Part shown: piece after piece, positions 1 to 7,935 of the stretch
Numbering within the stretch: the first letter of the stretch is position 1
Layout: each line of letters opens with the position of its first letter
NCBI GenBank assembly: GCA_009928665.1
Contig: SACF01000004.1
Location: 92,273 to 156,272 of the forward strand
DNA: 64,000 nt
Direction of reading: 5' to 3'
Source of the DNA: Alphaproteobacteria bacterium
GTDB taxonomy: Bacteria > Bacteroidota > Bacteroidia > Bacteroidales > FEN-979
Position numbers and translations under genes: made by a program
The notes under the pieces: generated by a model
What the model was told of the DNA's origin: nothing
The model's input: only the letters and a program-made list of their open reading frames with translations
The model's database searches: none

Positions 1-342
1 TTCGTTTCCAACCTGTGCGTTGGCATTCGTCATCAGATCAACGTTAAAGGTGGAGGCGCTGAAGGTCGAATCGAAGGTTTGGGTGTTGCCGTTAAAGGTA
101 CGGGTAAAGGTAAAATCAACCAGTTTTGAACCGGAACTCGTGTTGGCAATGGCCCGGATCCCGATCTTCATGGGAGTGCCCACTGTGACAGTGGTGTTCT
201 GGTAAACATAATCCGTCCCAACCTGTAAAGTAATGGTAGGCTTTTGATCAACGATGGGATCCTCTGAATCTTTCGTACACGAGGTTGCAAAAAACACTGC
301 AATCATCATCATAAGGGATAGAACCCAATTCATCTTTTTCAT
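1..342 (-). CDS. Putative lipoprotein, 3' end cut off by window edge
   Basis: Open reading frame on the minus strand from an ATG at 342 to the window edge (114 codons, no stop). The N-terminus is a lipoprotein signal: two lysines, a hydrophobic stretch with four methionines, then ATSC with the predicted lipidated Cys at residue 22, followed by an acidic KDSEDP segment. The rest is Thr- and Ser-rich with short alternating beta-type stretches, like Ig-fold surface lipoproteins of Bacteroidota. No catalytic motif is visible. A TATCTTTG box lies about 42 bases upstream on the same strand. The mature function is unknown and the C-terminus is not in the window. Confidence 0.8.
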   Translation of the reverse strand, partial: MKKMNWVLSLMMMIAVFFATSCTKDSEDPIVDQKPTITLQVGTDYVYQNTTVTVGTPMKIGIRAIANTSSGSKLVDFTFTRTFNGNTQTFDSTFSASTFNVDLMTNANAQVGNE

Positions 343-383
343 AATGTTTAATTTTAGTAAGGTTTTAAATATGTTACGTCTTG

Positions 384-391
384 CAAAGATA
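384..391 (-). promoter_or_regulatory. Candidate -7 promoter box for the lipoprotein gene
   Basis: On the minus strand the sequence reads TATCTTTG, an exact match to the Bacteroidota -7 consensus TAnnTTTG, 42 bases upstream of the ATG at 342. No convincing -33 TTTG was found at the usual spacing, so only the -7 half is supported. Confidence 0.4.
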
Positions 392-523
392 CAATAATTT
401 TGTGTGAATGCCACATGAAAAATCATTATCCTGAACATTCAGGGTGCAATGTCCCCAACCGAACAAGTTTGCAAAAAAAGAAATGCTGTTCCTGTTGTTA
501 AAACAAACAGACTTTCTTTTTAT

Positions 524-531
524 TATCTTTG
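524..531 (+). promoter_or_regulatory. Candidate -7 promoter box for the 552 gene
   Basis: TATCTTTG matches the Bacteroidota -7 consensus TAnnTTTG and lies 20 bases before the ATG at 552. No TTTG is present at the expected -33 spacing. The same octamer precedes the divergent lipoprotein gene. Confidence 0.45.
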
Positions 532-551
532 GATGATTCAAAATTTAAAAC

Positions 552-1289
552 ATGAAAAAGCGGACAACTCTCCTTCTACTTCTGTTAATTCCTGTTTCAT
601 TTTTATTTTCTCAGGAATATGAATTCTATGAAAATCAGTCGGGAAATTGGGTGAAGATCGAAAATGGATCAATGCTAACCCGCTCTTGTACTGTAAATTC
701 CGACGGGATTGATGAGTTTTTCGGGGTTAAAAATATTTCGACGGGTTCCCGCATGGTTTGGGCCAGAAAGCAGCGACGTTATATGGCTCCTGAGGTCAAT
801 GACAGTTATTGCTGGAATGGGTGCATGCAATCGTACGATTCATTGTCGTACAAATATTTGCTCATGGAACCGGGAAAGCTTATTGTTAACCAGTTTGACA
901 TTCATTTCAGGCCCGGATCCAAAACTGGCAACACCCTGATTTCTTACAGTTTCTTTGACCGTTCACACCTGGCCGACAGCGGCTTTATGCAAATTCTTTA
1001 TGTGATTAATCCTGTTGGAATTGATGAAACCGAATGGTTGACCAGGGCAGTCTCTGCCACACCCAATCCTGCTTCCGGGATGATCAGATTCTCCGGCATT
1101 TCCAGCCGGTTCATCGGTTTCCTTACTCTGGTTAATTTGGTCGGACAGGAAATTATCAGCTTACCGGTAAGCGCCGGTCATACTGAAGTGACATTCAACA
1201 GTTCAGGACTTCCATCGGGAATCTATTTTTATTTTCTCCAGAAAAACGGCTCCAAAGGGCCTGTGAGAAAATTGATGATCTCCCGGTGA
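552..1289 (+). CDS. Secreted protein with T9SS type A sorting domain
   Basis: 245 residues. Residues 1-20 form a classical signal peptide (MKKR followed by a run of leucines, ending SFLFSQ). The middle (about 25-155) is a compact beta-rich domain with several Cys and Trp residues; I do not recognise its family. The last ~80 residues are a T9SS type A C-terminal domain: the ATPNPASG start motif, a NLVGQEI strand, LPSGIYFYFL, and a basic end at KLMISR. Such proteins cross the inner membrane by Sec and the outer membrane by T9SS, and are usually attached to the surface or released. The gene converges on the next T9SS cargo gene, with only 3 bases between the stop codons. Substrate and activity are unknown. 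Confidence 0.82.
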   Translation: MKKRTTLLLLLLIPVSFLFSQEYEFYENQSGNWVKIENGSMLTRSCTVNSDGIDEFFGVKNISTGSRMVWARKQRRYMAPEVNDSYCWNGCMQSYDSLSYKYLLMEPGKLIVNQFDIHFRPGSKTGNTLISYSFFDRSHLADSGFMQILYVINPVGIDETEWLTRAVSATPNPASGMIRFSGISSRFIGFLTLVNLVGQEIISLPVSAGHTEVTFNSSGLPSGIYFYFLQKNGSKGPVRKLMISR

Positions 1290-1292
1290 ACC

Positions 1293-2369
1293 CTACCGAT
1301 TATTCAGGATGGTCAGGGGTTTCTGGTAGCTTTTTCCTTCAAAAACCGATCTTAGAATATACTGTCCCGAAGGCAGGGAGGAAGTGTTGACCGACAACGA
1401 ATAGATGCCAGGCATCCAGTATTGTGATCCGGCATCCAGCACAGCTTTTCCTTGCATATCGAGCAAGGTAAAAGTTCCGAAACCCTTCTCGGTTACCCTG
1501 AAATTAATATGGACCTCGCCATTGGCAGGATTGGGAAAAAGTTTTACGATCTCGAGCTGTTGAGAACCACCTTCGCGGTCGCCGAGGGGCCCCGAAACCG
1601 ATTGGATCACTGCCTGCTGTACCTCTGCATTCACGAGCGATTCAGCCTGCCGGTATACATAAACGACTACAAAACAATTCTGCGGATCATAGTTACTTTC
1701 GAGCGTAAAACTGAAAGTCTGAGTAACCTCCTCTCCAACCGGCCATGAATTTTCTTTTATTTTCTGACCGAACTGATTGGCCATGTTTCTGACCACATCA
1801 TGATGATAACACGGACGTCGGCCGGAATAATTATAACAATTCGAATCCATACTTTGATCAACAAGTATATTGTTCTCGAGCAATACCGCATTGATCATAA
1901 AAGTGCCCGTGAGCGACTCCTGATAGGGTTGCATTTTCAGTGTAACCGCTACTGTCCGGATTTCCGAATTGTAAGTCTTTGATTCCACAACCATCCTCAC
2001 CGGGGCATCCGTATGACGTTCGATATTTGCCTTCACCGAGTCACAATACCGGTGATAGTCACCCCATGAGTATTCTACATATTTTTGTCCGTCGCGGTTG
2101 GTACGGATCTCCGAATGATCCTTGAAAACATTTCGCACTATGGTATCGCACTGGTCACACTTCAATGCTGAAAAATTGGTGTGGTAAATCAACACAATCG
2201 AATTGGGATAGGCAGGTTGAACACAATGTTGCATCAACGAGTCGATGCAAATACATTCATCGCACCAGATTGATGAACCCCGCTCAATCAATGTATTCCG
2301 GGGATTCTGACTCCATACTGACAATCCTGAGATCAGAAACAAGAGCAAAAAATAAATCCTTGTTTTCAT
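1293..2369 (-). CDS. Omp28-like secreted protein with T9SS sorting domain
   Basis: 358 residues with a signal peptide (about 1-20, ending VWSQ). The N-terminal part resembles the Omp28 family: an ERGSSIWCDEC segment with closely spaced Cys, then a stretch about using half-cystines in a thioredoxin-like fold (SALKCDQCDT), and the later MINAVLLENNILV and VTQTFSFTL strands typical of that family. The C-terminal ~80 residues are a T9SS type A sorting domain (KLFPNPANGEVHI, LLDMQGKAV, LPSGQYILR). Omp28 proteins of Bacteroidota are surface proteins with a thioredoxin-like domain and no firmly established reaction. The family call is from motif resemblance; the T9SS call is firm. Confidence 0.72.
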   Translation of the reverse strand: MKTRIYFLLLFLISGLSVWSQNPRNTLIERGSSIWCDECICIDSLMQHCVQPAYPNSIVLIYHTNFSALKCDQCDTIVRNVFKDHSEIRTNRDGQKYVEYSWGDYHRYCDSVKANIERHTDAPVRMVVESKTYNSEIRTVAVTLKMQPYQESLTGTFMINAVLLENNILVDQSMDSNCYNYSGRRPCYHHDVVRNMANQFGQKIKENSWPVGEEVTQTFSFTLESNYDPQNCFVVVYVYRQAESLVNAEVQQAVIQSVSGPLGDREGGSQQLEIVKLFPNPANGEVHINFRVTEKGFGTFTLLDMQGKAVLDAGSQYWMPGIYSLSVNTSSLPSGQYILRSVFEGKSYQKPLTILNNR

Positions 2370-2406
2370 AGCTGTTCTGTTTTATAAGGTATCTTTTTGA
2401 CTTCCG

Positions 2407-2427
2407 AAATCCTTTCGCAAAGGATTT
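2407..2427 (+). terminator. Perfect 9-bp hairpin, terminator-like
   Basis: AAATCCTTT, loop CGC, AAAGGATTT, then more T and A residues to about 2433. On the plus strand it reads as a short stem followed by a T run. It sits 38-58 bases upstream of the leftward gene that starts at 2369, so it could block read-through from outside or act as a leader hairpin. The stem is AT-rich, so its strength as a terminator is uncertain. Confidence 0.4.
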
Positions 2428-2610
2428 TTAAAAATACAAAAAAAATCCCCGGAAGAATAAAAACCGGAAAAAAACAGCGAATAATAATTCAACCACGGGC
2501 ATGTGCACCCGGAGTTATAAAGGAGACTAAACCAAGTTTCATCAGGAATGCAGGTTCATTTTATTTAATTTTGTATTTGCCTGATTTACATTTTTTTATA
2601 TTTTATTACT

Positions 2611-2741
2611 ATGAAGAGTATTAATCCTGTGTTTATTTATTCAACATGTGTATAATAATTCATCATTTACTTTAGTGATTGATTACATGTTGTTTATGCG
2701 ATTTTACGAAACTTACTGTTTAATATTTCAACACTCTTCAT
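2611..2741. repeat. Two nested inverted repeats
   Basis: Outer arms ATGAAGAGT (2611-2619) and ACTCTTCAT (2733-2741) are perfect reverse complements of 9 bases. Inner arms CAACATGT (2642-2649) and ACATGTTG (2685-2692) are perfect reverse complements of 8 bases. The arms are separated by AT-rich DNA of 22 and 40 bases, so this is not one continuous stem. Both lie 70-200 bases upstream of the sigma54-like site, where activator-binding dyads often lie. It may be chance in AT-rich DNA. Confidence 0.35.
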
Positions 2742-2808
2742 TGTTTACATTTTAAACATAGTAAGGCTATGTCTTTGATTTACTGTTTTTTATGCTAACT
2801 CTTTATGA

Positions 2809-2824
2809 TTGGCATCCTATTTGA
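2809..2824 (+). promoter_or_regulatory. Sigma54-like promoter upstream of the PstS-GcvH gene
   Basis: TTGGCATCCTATTTGA aligns with the -24/-12 consensus TTGGCACnnnnnTTGCA: TTGGCA is intact, the two elements are 12 bases apart, and TTG is kept, but the -12 GC dinucleotide is GA. It lies 71 bases before the ATG at 2896. The same gene cluster encodes an NtrC-family sigma54 activator, which makes autoregulation plausible. The imperfect -12 element keeps confidence moderate. Confidence 0.4.
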
Positions 2825-2895
2825 GAAGGAGAAACAGAAACAAAAATAACATCATCAAATAAACGGAGTCGCCATTTCTATTAAATCATAATATC

Positions 2896-4593
2896 ATGAA
2901 AGCCACCATTCACTTGTTATTCAGTATGTTCCTGTTACTTCTCCCGGGCAGGCTTATCAGCAATAATCAGGATCCTACAGTCAACTCGCCGCTTCAGGGG
3001 TCGATGAAGATATACAGCGTAGCTGAGTTATCTCAGCTCACAACCATTTGGGCTGCAGAATTCAACCGACTGCACCCGGGAATTGAAATCCGGGTTGTCG
3101 GCTCAGGCGATGAAACCGCTGCAGAAACACCGGAATCGGGCAACCGGATAACCTTCATTACCGGGAATCATCCGTTAAAGATCAGTGAGGATCAAAACTG
3201 GCGCGTTGTCGTTGGCCGGGATATCATTGTTCCTGTCATAAACAGTAAGAACCCGCTCCTGGACCAAATCATCGTTTCCGGAGTAGCACCGGGCAATCTG
3301 ATCAGGGCTTTCAAAGAACCGTCAGCACAACACTGGTCCTCCCTGATCACTCAGGGTAGTTCCGCCCCGGTTACGCTGTATGTAGTAAATGACCCGGAGG
3401 TGACATCAAATCTTGCAGGCTTTATCCATGAGGCTGCACTTGACGGTACGGCCGCAAAAATGGTGACAGTCGACCAAATGAAAACCGCCTTGCAGCATGA
3501 TATCTATGCTGTGGGATTTTGCCGCCTGAACCAGATTGTAAATGTCGCGGACCAAAAATTTTCCGAACCTTTTCGTCTGCTTCCTTTGGATAAAAACGGA
3601 AATGGTAAAATGGATTTTATGGAGGACATTTATGACAATCCCGCCGATTTTACAAGAGGGGTCTGGATCGGAAAATATCCAAAAAGTCTGTGTAATGAAA
3701 TATTTGCCGTCTCAGCCTCGCGACCGACTGATGGTATCGGGATTGCCTTCCTGAACTATGTGCTCGATAAAGGGCAGGATCTGCTTGGTGCACGGGGATA
3801 TTCCGAACTGGTCAGCAATGAAAAGCAAACCCAACTTGAACAGGTAAATGTAGAAAAGGCCCTTGAGCCCCAAACAACAGCCGGGATTTCATCATGGATT
3901 CAATGGATACTCATTTTGGTTGTCGGATTGATTGTTATTTCCTTGATCATAAACTATTTATTTAACCGGGAAGGTCATCGTAAGGCATCTAAAACCGAGT
4001 CATCTTCCGGTCTTGTTTCCCATTTTGATGAACAATCTGTCATCCTTCCGGGCGGACTCTATTTTGATAAGACCCATACCTGGACCTTTCTGGAACAAGA
4101 TGGTTCGGTTAAGATCGGGATCGATGATTTTCTGCAGCACGTGACAGGCCGCGTTACCCGCGTCGACCTGAAAAATCCCGGTGATACCATTTTGAAGGGA
4201 GAAAAGTTGTTATCGGTCATCCAAAACGGAAAACAGTTGGATATCTATGCACCGGTCTCCGGAAAAGTCATGGACAGGAACAATGAACTTATCATGCAGG
4301 CTTCACTGTTAAACAGTTCGCCATACCAGCGCGGATGGGTTTATCGCATCGAACCTGTCAATTGGTTGCGCGACGTCCAGTTCCTGAATATGGCCGAAAA
4401 GTACCGGAACTGGCTTTCGGGAGAGTTTACGCGGCTCAAGGACTTTCTTGCAGAAGCCTTTAAAATCCACGCTCCCGAACTCGCCCACATTTCTCTTCAG
4501 GACGGAGGTCAATTGCAGGATCACGTTTTGTCGGAGCTTGGTCCGGAGATCTGGGAAGAATTCCAGGTTAAATTCCTTGATAAAAGCCATTAA
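2896..4593 (+). CDS. Membrane fusion: PstS-like binding domain plus GcvH-like domain
   Basis: 565 residues. Residues 1-22 are a signal peptide or anchor. Residues about 35-310 resemble a phosphate-type (PstS) periplasmic binding fold: a VAELSQLTTIWAAEFN start, an ELSRLHPGIEI-like strand, and a late LNYVLDKGQDLLGARGY helix. A single membrane helix (about 334-355) follows. Residues about 385-475 resemble glycine cleavage H protein (HTWTFLEQDGSVKIGIDDF, then DIYAPVSGKV). Aligned on DIYAPVSG, the lysine lipoylated in GcvH corresponds to Gly, with Lys one residue later, so lipoylation is doubtful. The topology puts the binding domain in the periplasm and the H-like domain in the cytoplasm. It precedes a heme-type kinase and an NtrC regulator. 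I infer a sensory or scaffold role; it is not a standard transporter, since no permease is nearby. Confidence 0.75.
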   Translation: MKATIHLLFSMFLLLLPGRLISNNQDPTVNSPLQGSMKIYSVAELSQLTTIWAAEFNRLHPGIEIRVVGSGDETAAETPESGNRITFITGNHPLKISEDQNWRVVVGRDIIVPVINSKNPLLDQIIVSGVAPGNLIRAFKEPSAQHWSSLITQGSSAPVTLYVVNDPEVTSNLAGFIHEAALDGTAAKMVTVDQMKTALQHDIYAVGFCRLNQIVNVADQKFSEPFRLLPLDKNGNGKMDFMEDIYDNPADFTRGVWIGKYPKSLCNEIFAVSASRPTDGIGIAFLNYVLDKGQDLLGARGYSELVSNEKQTQLEQVNVEKALEPQTTAGISSWIQWILILVVGLIVISLIINYLFNREGHRKASKTESSSGLVSHFDEQSVILPGGLYFDKTHTWTFLEQDGSVKIGIDDFLQHVTGRVTRVDLKNPGDTILKGEKLLSVIQNGKQLDIYAPVSGKVMDRNNELIMQASLLNSSPYQRGWVYRIEPVNWLRDVQFLNMAEKYRNWLSGEFTRLKDFLAEAFKIHAPELAHISLQDGGQLQDHVLSELGPEIWEEFQVKFLDKSH

Positions 4594-4726
4594 TTCCCTT
4601 CCGGATCTCAGTGAGTGGAATTTTTTACCCCGGGAAAGTAAACCAGGTCGAAAGAACGAAATTCGATTACCCGGATGGACCCGGAAAACCATTCTGTTAT
4701 TTTTCCTGAATAAAGAATTTTATGAA

Positions 4727-4754
4727 AGCCGGTGAAACATCACCGGTTTGTTTT
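4727..4754 (+). terminator. Rho-independent terminator or attenuator
   Basis: CCGGTG, loop AAACAT, CACCGG, followed by TTTGTTTTT. This is a GC-rich 6-bp stem with a T tract, 133 bases after the stop of the PstS-GcvH gene and about 90 bases before the kinase start. It would separate the two genes or reduce read-through into the kinase. Confidence 0.65.
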
Positions 4755-4845
4755 TAAATTGCAATACAAAAGTAACGGATGGAATCCACCGGATTTTAAA
4801 ATGCAATTTTCTTAACCGGATGGAACCCTGTTTAAGCGTTTAACC

Positions 4846-6519
4846 ATGGGATTATTCAAACGATCAGGGAAGGACAATGGTTTTGAAAAACCTGAAAGCC
4901 GCAAGTTTCTGAAATTCGGTTCCTCCATTTATGGAAGGGTCATATTCATTATCGTTATCTCCTCGTTAATTCTCTTTCTCTCTTTCAGTTTGATTTTCAG
5001 ATCGGTCAACGAACGGTATCTCAATACCGTTATTCGTCAGAACGGGAATAATGTCGGAAGTATCGTACAGGGTTCGTTGTATCATTCCATGCTCGAAAAC
5101 GACAAAAGCACGCTTCAGAACACGCTCGATATCATCAACACCATGCCGGGCATCGGGGAGGTGAACATGTACGACAGTCGTGATAACCTGGTTTATTCAT
5201 CGATTTCTTCAGAACCCGGGAAGGATCAAAGCGATCCGGATTGCAAGAAATGTCACGCGGACCTGAAATCGATGTTTCCATCAGGAAGTAAACAGTACCA
5301 GATAATCAGCAGCGCCAATGACTGCAAAATGAGCAATAAGGATCATGGCACCCGTCATCTGCTGATCCATGCTCCCATACTCAATGAGCGGAGCTGTTAC
5401 GACAATCCCTGTCATGCCCATGAACCCACGGAGAAGGTACTTGGATCGCTGATCATAAAGTTACCGTTGGGTGACCTTGACAGGGCTGTTGAAAAATCAT
5501 CGGCCCAGTTTTTCATTTTGGCCACCCTGACGACCCTTTTGCTTATCATTTTTCTGATCCTTTTCACCCGCCGCAAAATCAAGGATCCCCTGAACGGCTT
5601 ACTCAGGGCCAGCACCGCCGTGGCAAATGGTGACCGGAGCACCCGGGTAGAGATAAGCAGGGACCAGTTGGACGACATGCGGGTGGTTTCACATGCCTTC
5701 AACGCCATGCTCGACAACCTCCAGGCCGCTACCAATGAGCTGGAGAACTGGTCCCAGCAGCTCGAATACAAAGTTCAACGGAAAACGGAGGAGCTTGGGG
5801 CGGCGCAGAACGAGTTGATGCATGTGGAACGACTGGCCTCGCTGGGAAAGCTCTCATCGTCGGTCGCCCATGAGATCAACAATCCTTTATCAGGAATTCT
5901 GGTTTATGCCAAGCTGATCCAGAAACAACTGGGCACACCGGATCAGTTCTTATCGAAAAGGGATTCGGTACTGAGGCATCTGAAACTAATTGAAAATGAA
6001 GCTAAAAGATGTGGCGATATTGTGAAGGGGTTGCTTGATTTTTCAAAGCGGGATCAGGAAAATTTTGAACCGAAGCACCTCCATGATATTCTACAGGAGA
6101 CCAACGAACTGGTGATCCATTCGATCAGGATTGCAAATATTAGCTTTAATACCGCTTTTGAAGCCACCGATGACCTCGTGTTTTGCAGTCCGAACCAGAT
6201 CAAGCAAGCCTGTATCGCGATGATTGTAAACGCCTCGGAAGCGGTTACCGAAAATGGCGAGATCCTCGTCAGGACTTCGAATCCCGATGCAGAGACGATC
6301 CAGCTTGACATTGTGGATAACGGGATCGGGATCTCTGCGGAGGATCAGCCGCACATTTTTGAGCCATTCTTTTCGACCAAGCAAAATACCAGTGGAATCG
6401 GACTCGGGCTTCCGATTGTTCATGGCATTATCCAGAGTCATAACGGGCGGATACAGGTAAAATCGGAGTCCGGTCGCGGGACCACCATGTCCATCTTTTT
6501 ACCCCTTAAAAAGAATTAA
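4846..6519 (+). CDS. Sensor histidine kinase with periplasmic CxxCH heme-type motifs
   Basis: 557 residues. A membrane helix (about 32-51), a periplasmic domain, a second helix (about 222-241), HAMP (about 242-295), a coiled-coil linker, HisKA with phospho-acceptor His342 in SSVAHEINNPLSG, then a HATPase_c domain (N box NQIKQACIAMIVNASEA, G1 DNGIGIS, F box FEPFFSTK, G2 GIGLGLPIVHG). The periplasmic part has CKKCH (Cys133, Cys136, His137), a canonical c-type heme site, and CYDNPCH (Cys184, Cys189, His190), a CX4CH variant. These suggest one or two covalent hemes and sensing of redox state or a gas. The HEINNP H-box is of the NtrB class, matching the NtrC-type regulator whose gene starts 11 bases after the stop. 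Confidence 0.9.
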   Translation: MGLFKRSGKDNGFEKPESRKFLKFGSSIYGRVIFIIVISSLILFLSFSLIFRSVNERYLNTVIRQNGNNVGSIVQGSLYHSMLENDKSTLQNTLDIINTMPGIGEVNMYDSRDNLVYSSISSEPGKDQSDPDCKKCHADLKSMFPSGSKQYQIISSANDCKMSNKDHGTRHLLIHAPILNERSCYDNPCHAHEPTEKVLGSLIIKLPLGDLDRAVEKSSAQFFILATLTTLLLIIFLILFTRRKIKDPLNGLLRASTAVANGDRSTRVEISRDQLDDMRVVSHAFNAMLDNLQAATNELENWSQQLEYKVQRKTEELGAAQNELMHVERLASLGKLSSSVAHEINNPLSGILVYAKLIQKQLGTPDQFLSKRDSVLRHLKLIENEAKRCGDIVKGLLDFSKRDQENFEPKHLHDILQETNELVIHSIRIANISFNTAFEATDDLVFCSPNQIKQACIAMIVNASEAVTENGEILVRTSNPDAETIQLDIVDNGIGISAEDQPHIFEPFFSTKQNTSGIGLGLPIVHGIIQSHNGRIQVKSESGRGTTMSIFLPLKKN

Positions 6520-6530
6520 CACGATTCAGC

Positions 6531-7880
6531 ATGGCAAAGCAAATCTCCATTCTTATCGTTGACGATGAAGAGACGGTGAGGGATTCGTTGTACAACTGGT
6601 TCCTTGAGGACGGGTATCATGTCGAATGCGCCGAAAATGCCAAAAAGGCCCTGGCCATGATGGAATCCGGTCATTTCGACATTGTTCTGGCCGACATCAA
6701 GATGCCCGGCATGGATGGACTCGAGATGCTCCGGCGCATCAAATCGTTGAAAAGAGACACCATGGTCATTGTTATGACGGCCTTCGCCACAGTCAACACG
6801 GCTGTGAAGGCGCTCAAAGACGGCGCTTTCGATTATGTGACGAAGCCTTTTGATCCCGACGATCTGTCGCATCTCATCCGGAATGCTTCAAAACAGATCG
6901 TGTTACAGGAGGAGAATGAAACCCTGAAAGATCACATCAGTTCGCTGGAGCGCGTTGAAGATCTGGTCGGCCGTAGTGAGGCCATGCAAAAGGTATTCAG
7001 GGAGATCGAGAATGTTGCTCCGACCAACTCGTCGGTGATCATCACGGGTGAAAGCGGGACCGGGAAGGAGCTTGTAGCACGGGCAATTCATGCGAATTCT
7101 CCAAGGAAGTTCTATCCCCTCGTCAGCGTTCACTGCGGGGCGCTGAGCGAGAGTCTGCTCGAGAGCGAGTTATTCGGGCATGAAAAAGGCGCCTTCACCG
7201 GAGCCATGTATAACCGTAAGGGACGTTTTGAAATGGCCGACAGCGGAACCATTTTTCTGGATGAAATTGCGACCATTTCGACCAAGATGCAAATCGAATT
7301 GTTGCGGGTAATAGAGACCAAAACTTTTGTCAGAGTCGGGGGGAACAAGGAGATCACCTCTGATTTCCGCGTTGTTTGCGCAACCAACAAGGATCTGAAA
7401 ACCTTGGTCGACCAGGGCGCCTTCCGGGAAGATCTCTATTACCGGCTGAATGTCGTGAATATTCATATACCCCCCTTGCGTGAGCGGATTGAGGATATAC
7501 CCCTGCTGACCGACTATTTCATCAATAAATATTGTACAACAATGAACCGGCCCCTGCTTACCATCGACCAGGCAGCCCTCGACAGGTTGGCATTGTACCC
7601 GTTTCCGGGGAACATCAGGGAGCTCGAGAATATGATCGAACGGGCCATTGTTGTTGGTAACGGGAAGAAAATAATGCTCCGCGATCTGCCTTTCGGGAAG
7701 GAGATCCTCGACAACGACATCGAAAGTCTCGATGAGTTTGAAAAAGCCTTTATCCAAACAATCCTGAATAAATACTCATGGAATATTTCCCGAACAGCAA
7801 AAGCCCTGAAAGTGGACCGGGTCACCCTGTACAATAAGATAAAGAAATACGATTTAAAACCATCGGATCAGCAGATATAA
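6531..7880 (+). CDS. NtrC-family sigma54-dependent response regulator
   Basis: 449 residues. Receiver domain (about 6-120) with acidic pocket Asp11-Asp12 and phospho-acceptor Asp55 in VLADIKMPG. AAA+ domain (about 145-375): Walker A GESGTGKE at 173-180, GAFTGA at 220-225 (contacts sigma54), Walker B TIFLDEI at about 240-246, and a sensor II-type segment at FPGNIRELENMIERA. A C-terminal Fis-type helix-turn-helix (about 408-445) ends in RTAKALKVDRVTLYNKIKKY. It begins 11 bases after the heme-type kinase, so the two very likely form a pair. Phosphorylation by His342 of that kinase would drive open-complex formation by sigma54 RNA polymerase. Target promoters are unknown, though a sigma54-like site precedes the cluster at 2809. 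Confidence 0.95.
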   Translation: MAKQISILIVDDEETVRDSLYNWFLEDGYHVECAENAKKALAMMESGHFDIVLADIKMPGMDGLEMLRRIKSLKRDTMVIVMTAFATVNTAVKALKDGAFDYVTKPFDPDDLSHLIRNASKQIVLQEENETLKDHISSLERVEDLVGRSEAMQKVFREIENVAPTNSSVIITGESGTGKELVARAIHANSPRKFYPLVSVHCGALSESLLESELFGHEKGAFTGAMYNRKGRFEMADSGTIFLDEIATISTKMQIELLRVIETKTFVRVGGNKEITSDFRVVCATNKDLKTLVDQGAFREDLYYRLNVVNIHIPPLRERIEDIPLLTDYFINKYCTTMNRPLLTIDQAALDRLALYPFPGNIRELENMIERAIVVGNGKKIMLRDLPFGKEILDNDIESLDEFEKAFIQTILNKYSWNISRTAKALKVDRVTLYNKIKKYDLKPSDQQI

Positions 7881-7935
7881 CGGTATAAACAAGATTACTG
7901 CCGGAACCATCCATGTTAATCCAGATCTTCTCTGA

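Larger units (their letters stand above)
2370..2895. other. 526-base AT-rich intergenic region with no supported gene
   Basis: This lies between two divergent genes (2369 leftward, 2896 rightward). A possible 75-codon frame at 2397-2624 has a lysine-rich, low-complexity product without a recognisable start context, so I do not call it. The region holds a 9-bp hairpin at 2407-2427, two nested inverted repeats between 2611 and 2741, and a sigma54-like site at 2809-2824, each listed separately. It is clearly more AT-rich than the flanking genes. Confidence 0.6.

Noticed and set aside
2397..2624. Possible 75-codon plus-strand gene in the AT-rich intergenic region
   Set aside because: Low-complexity lysine-rich product, no promoter or start context, and it overlaps the hairpin at 2407.
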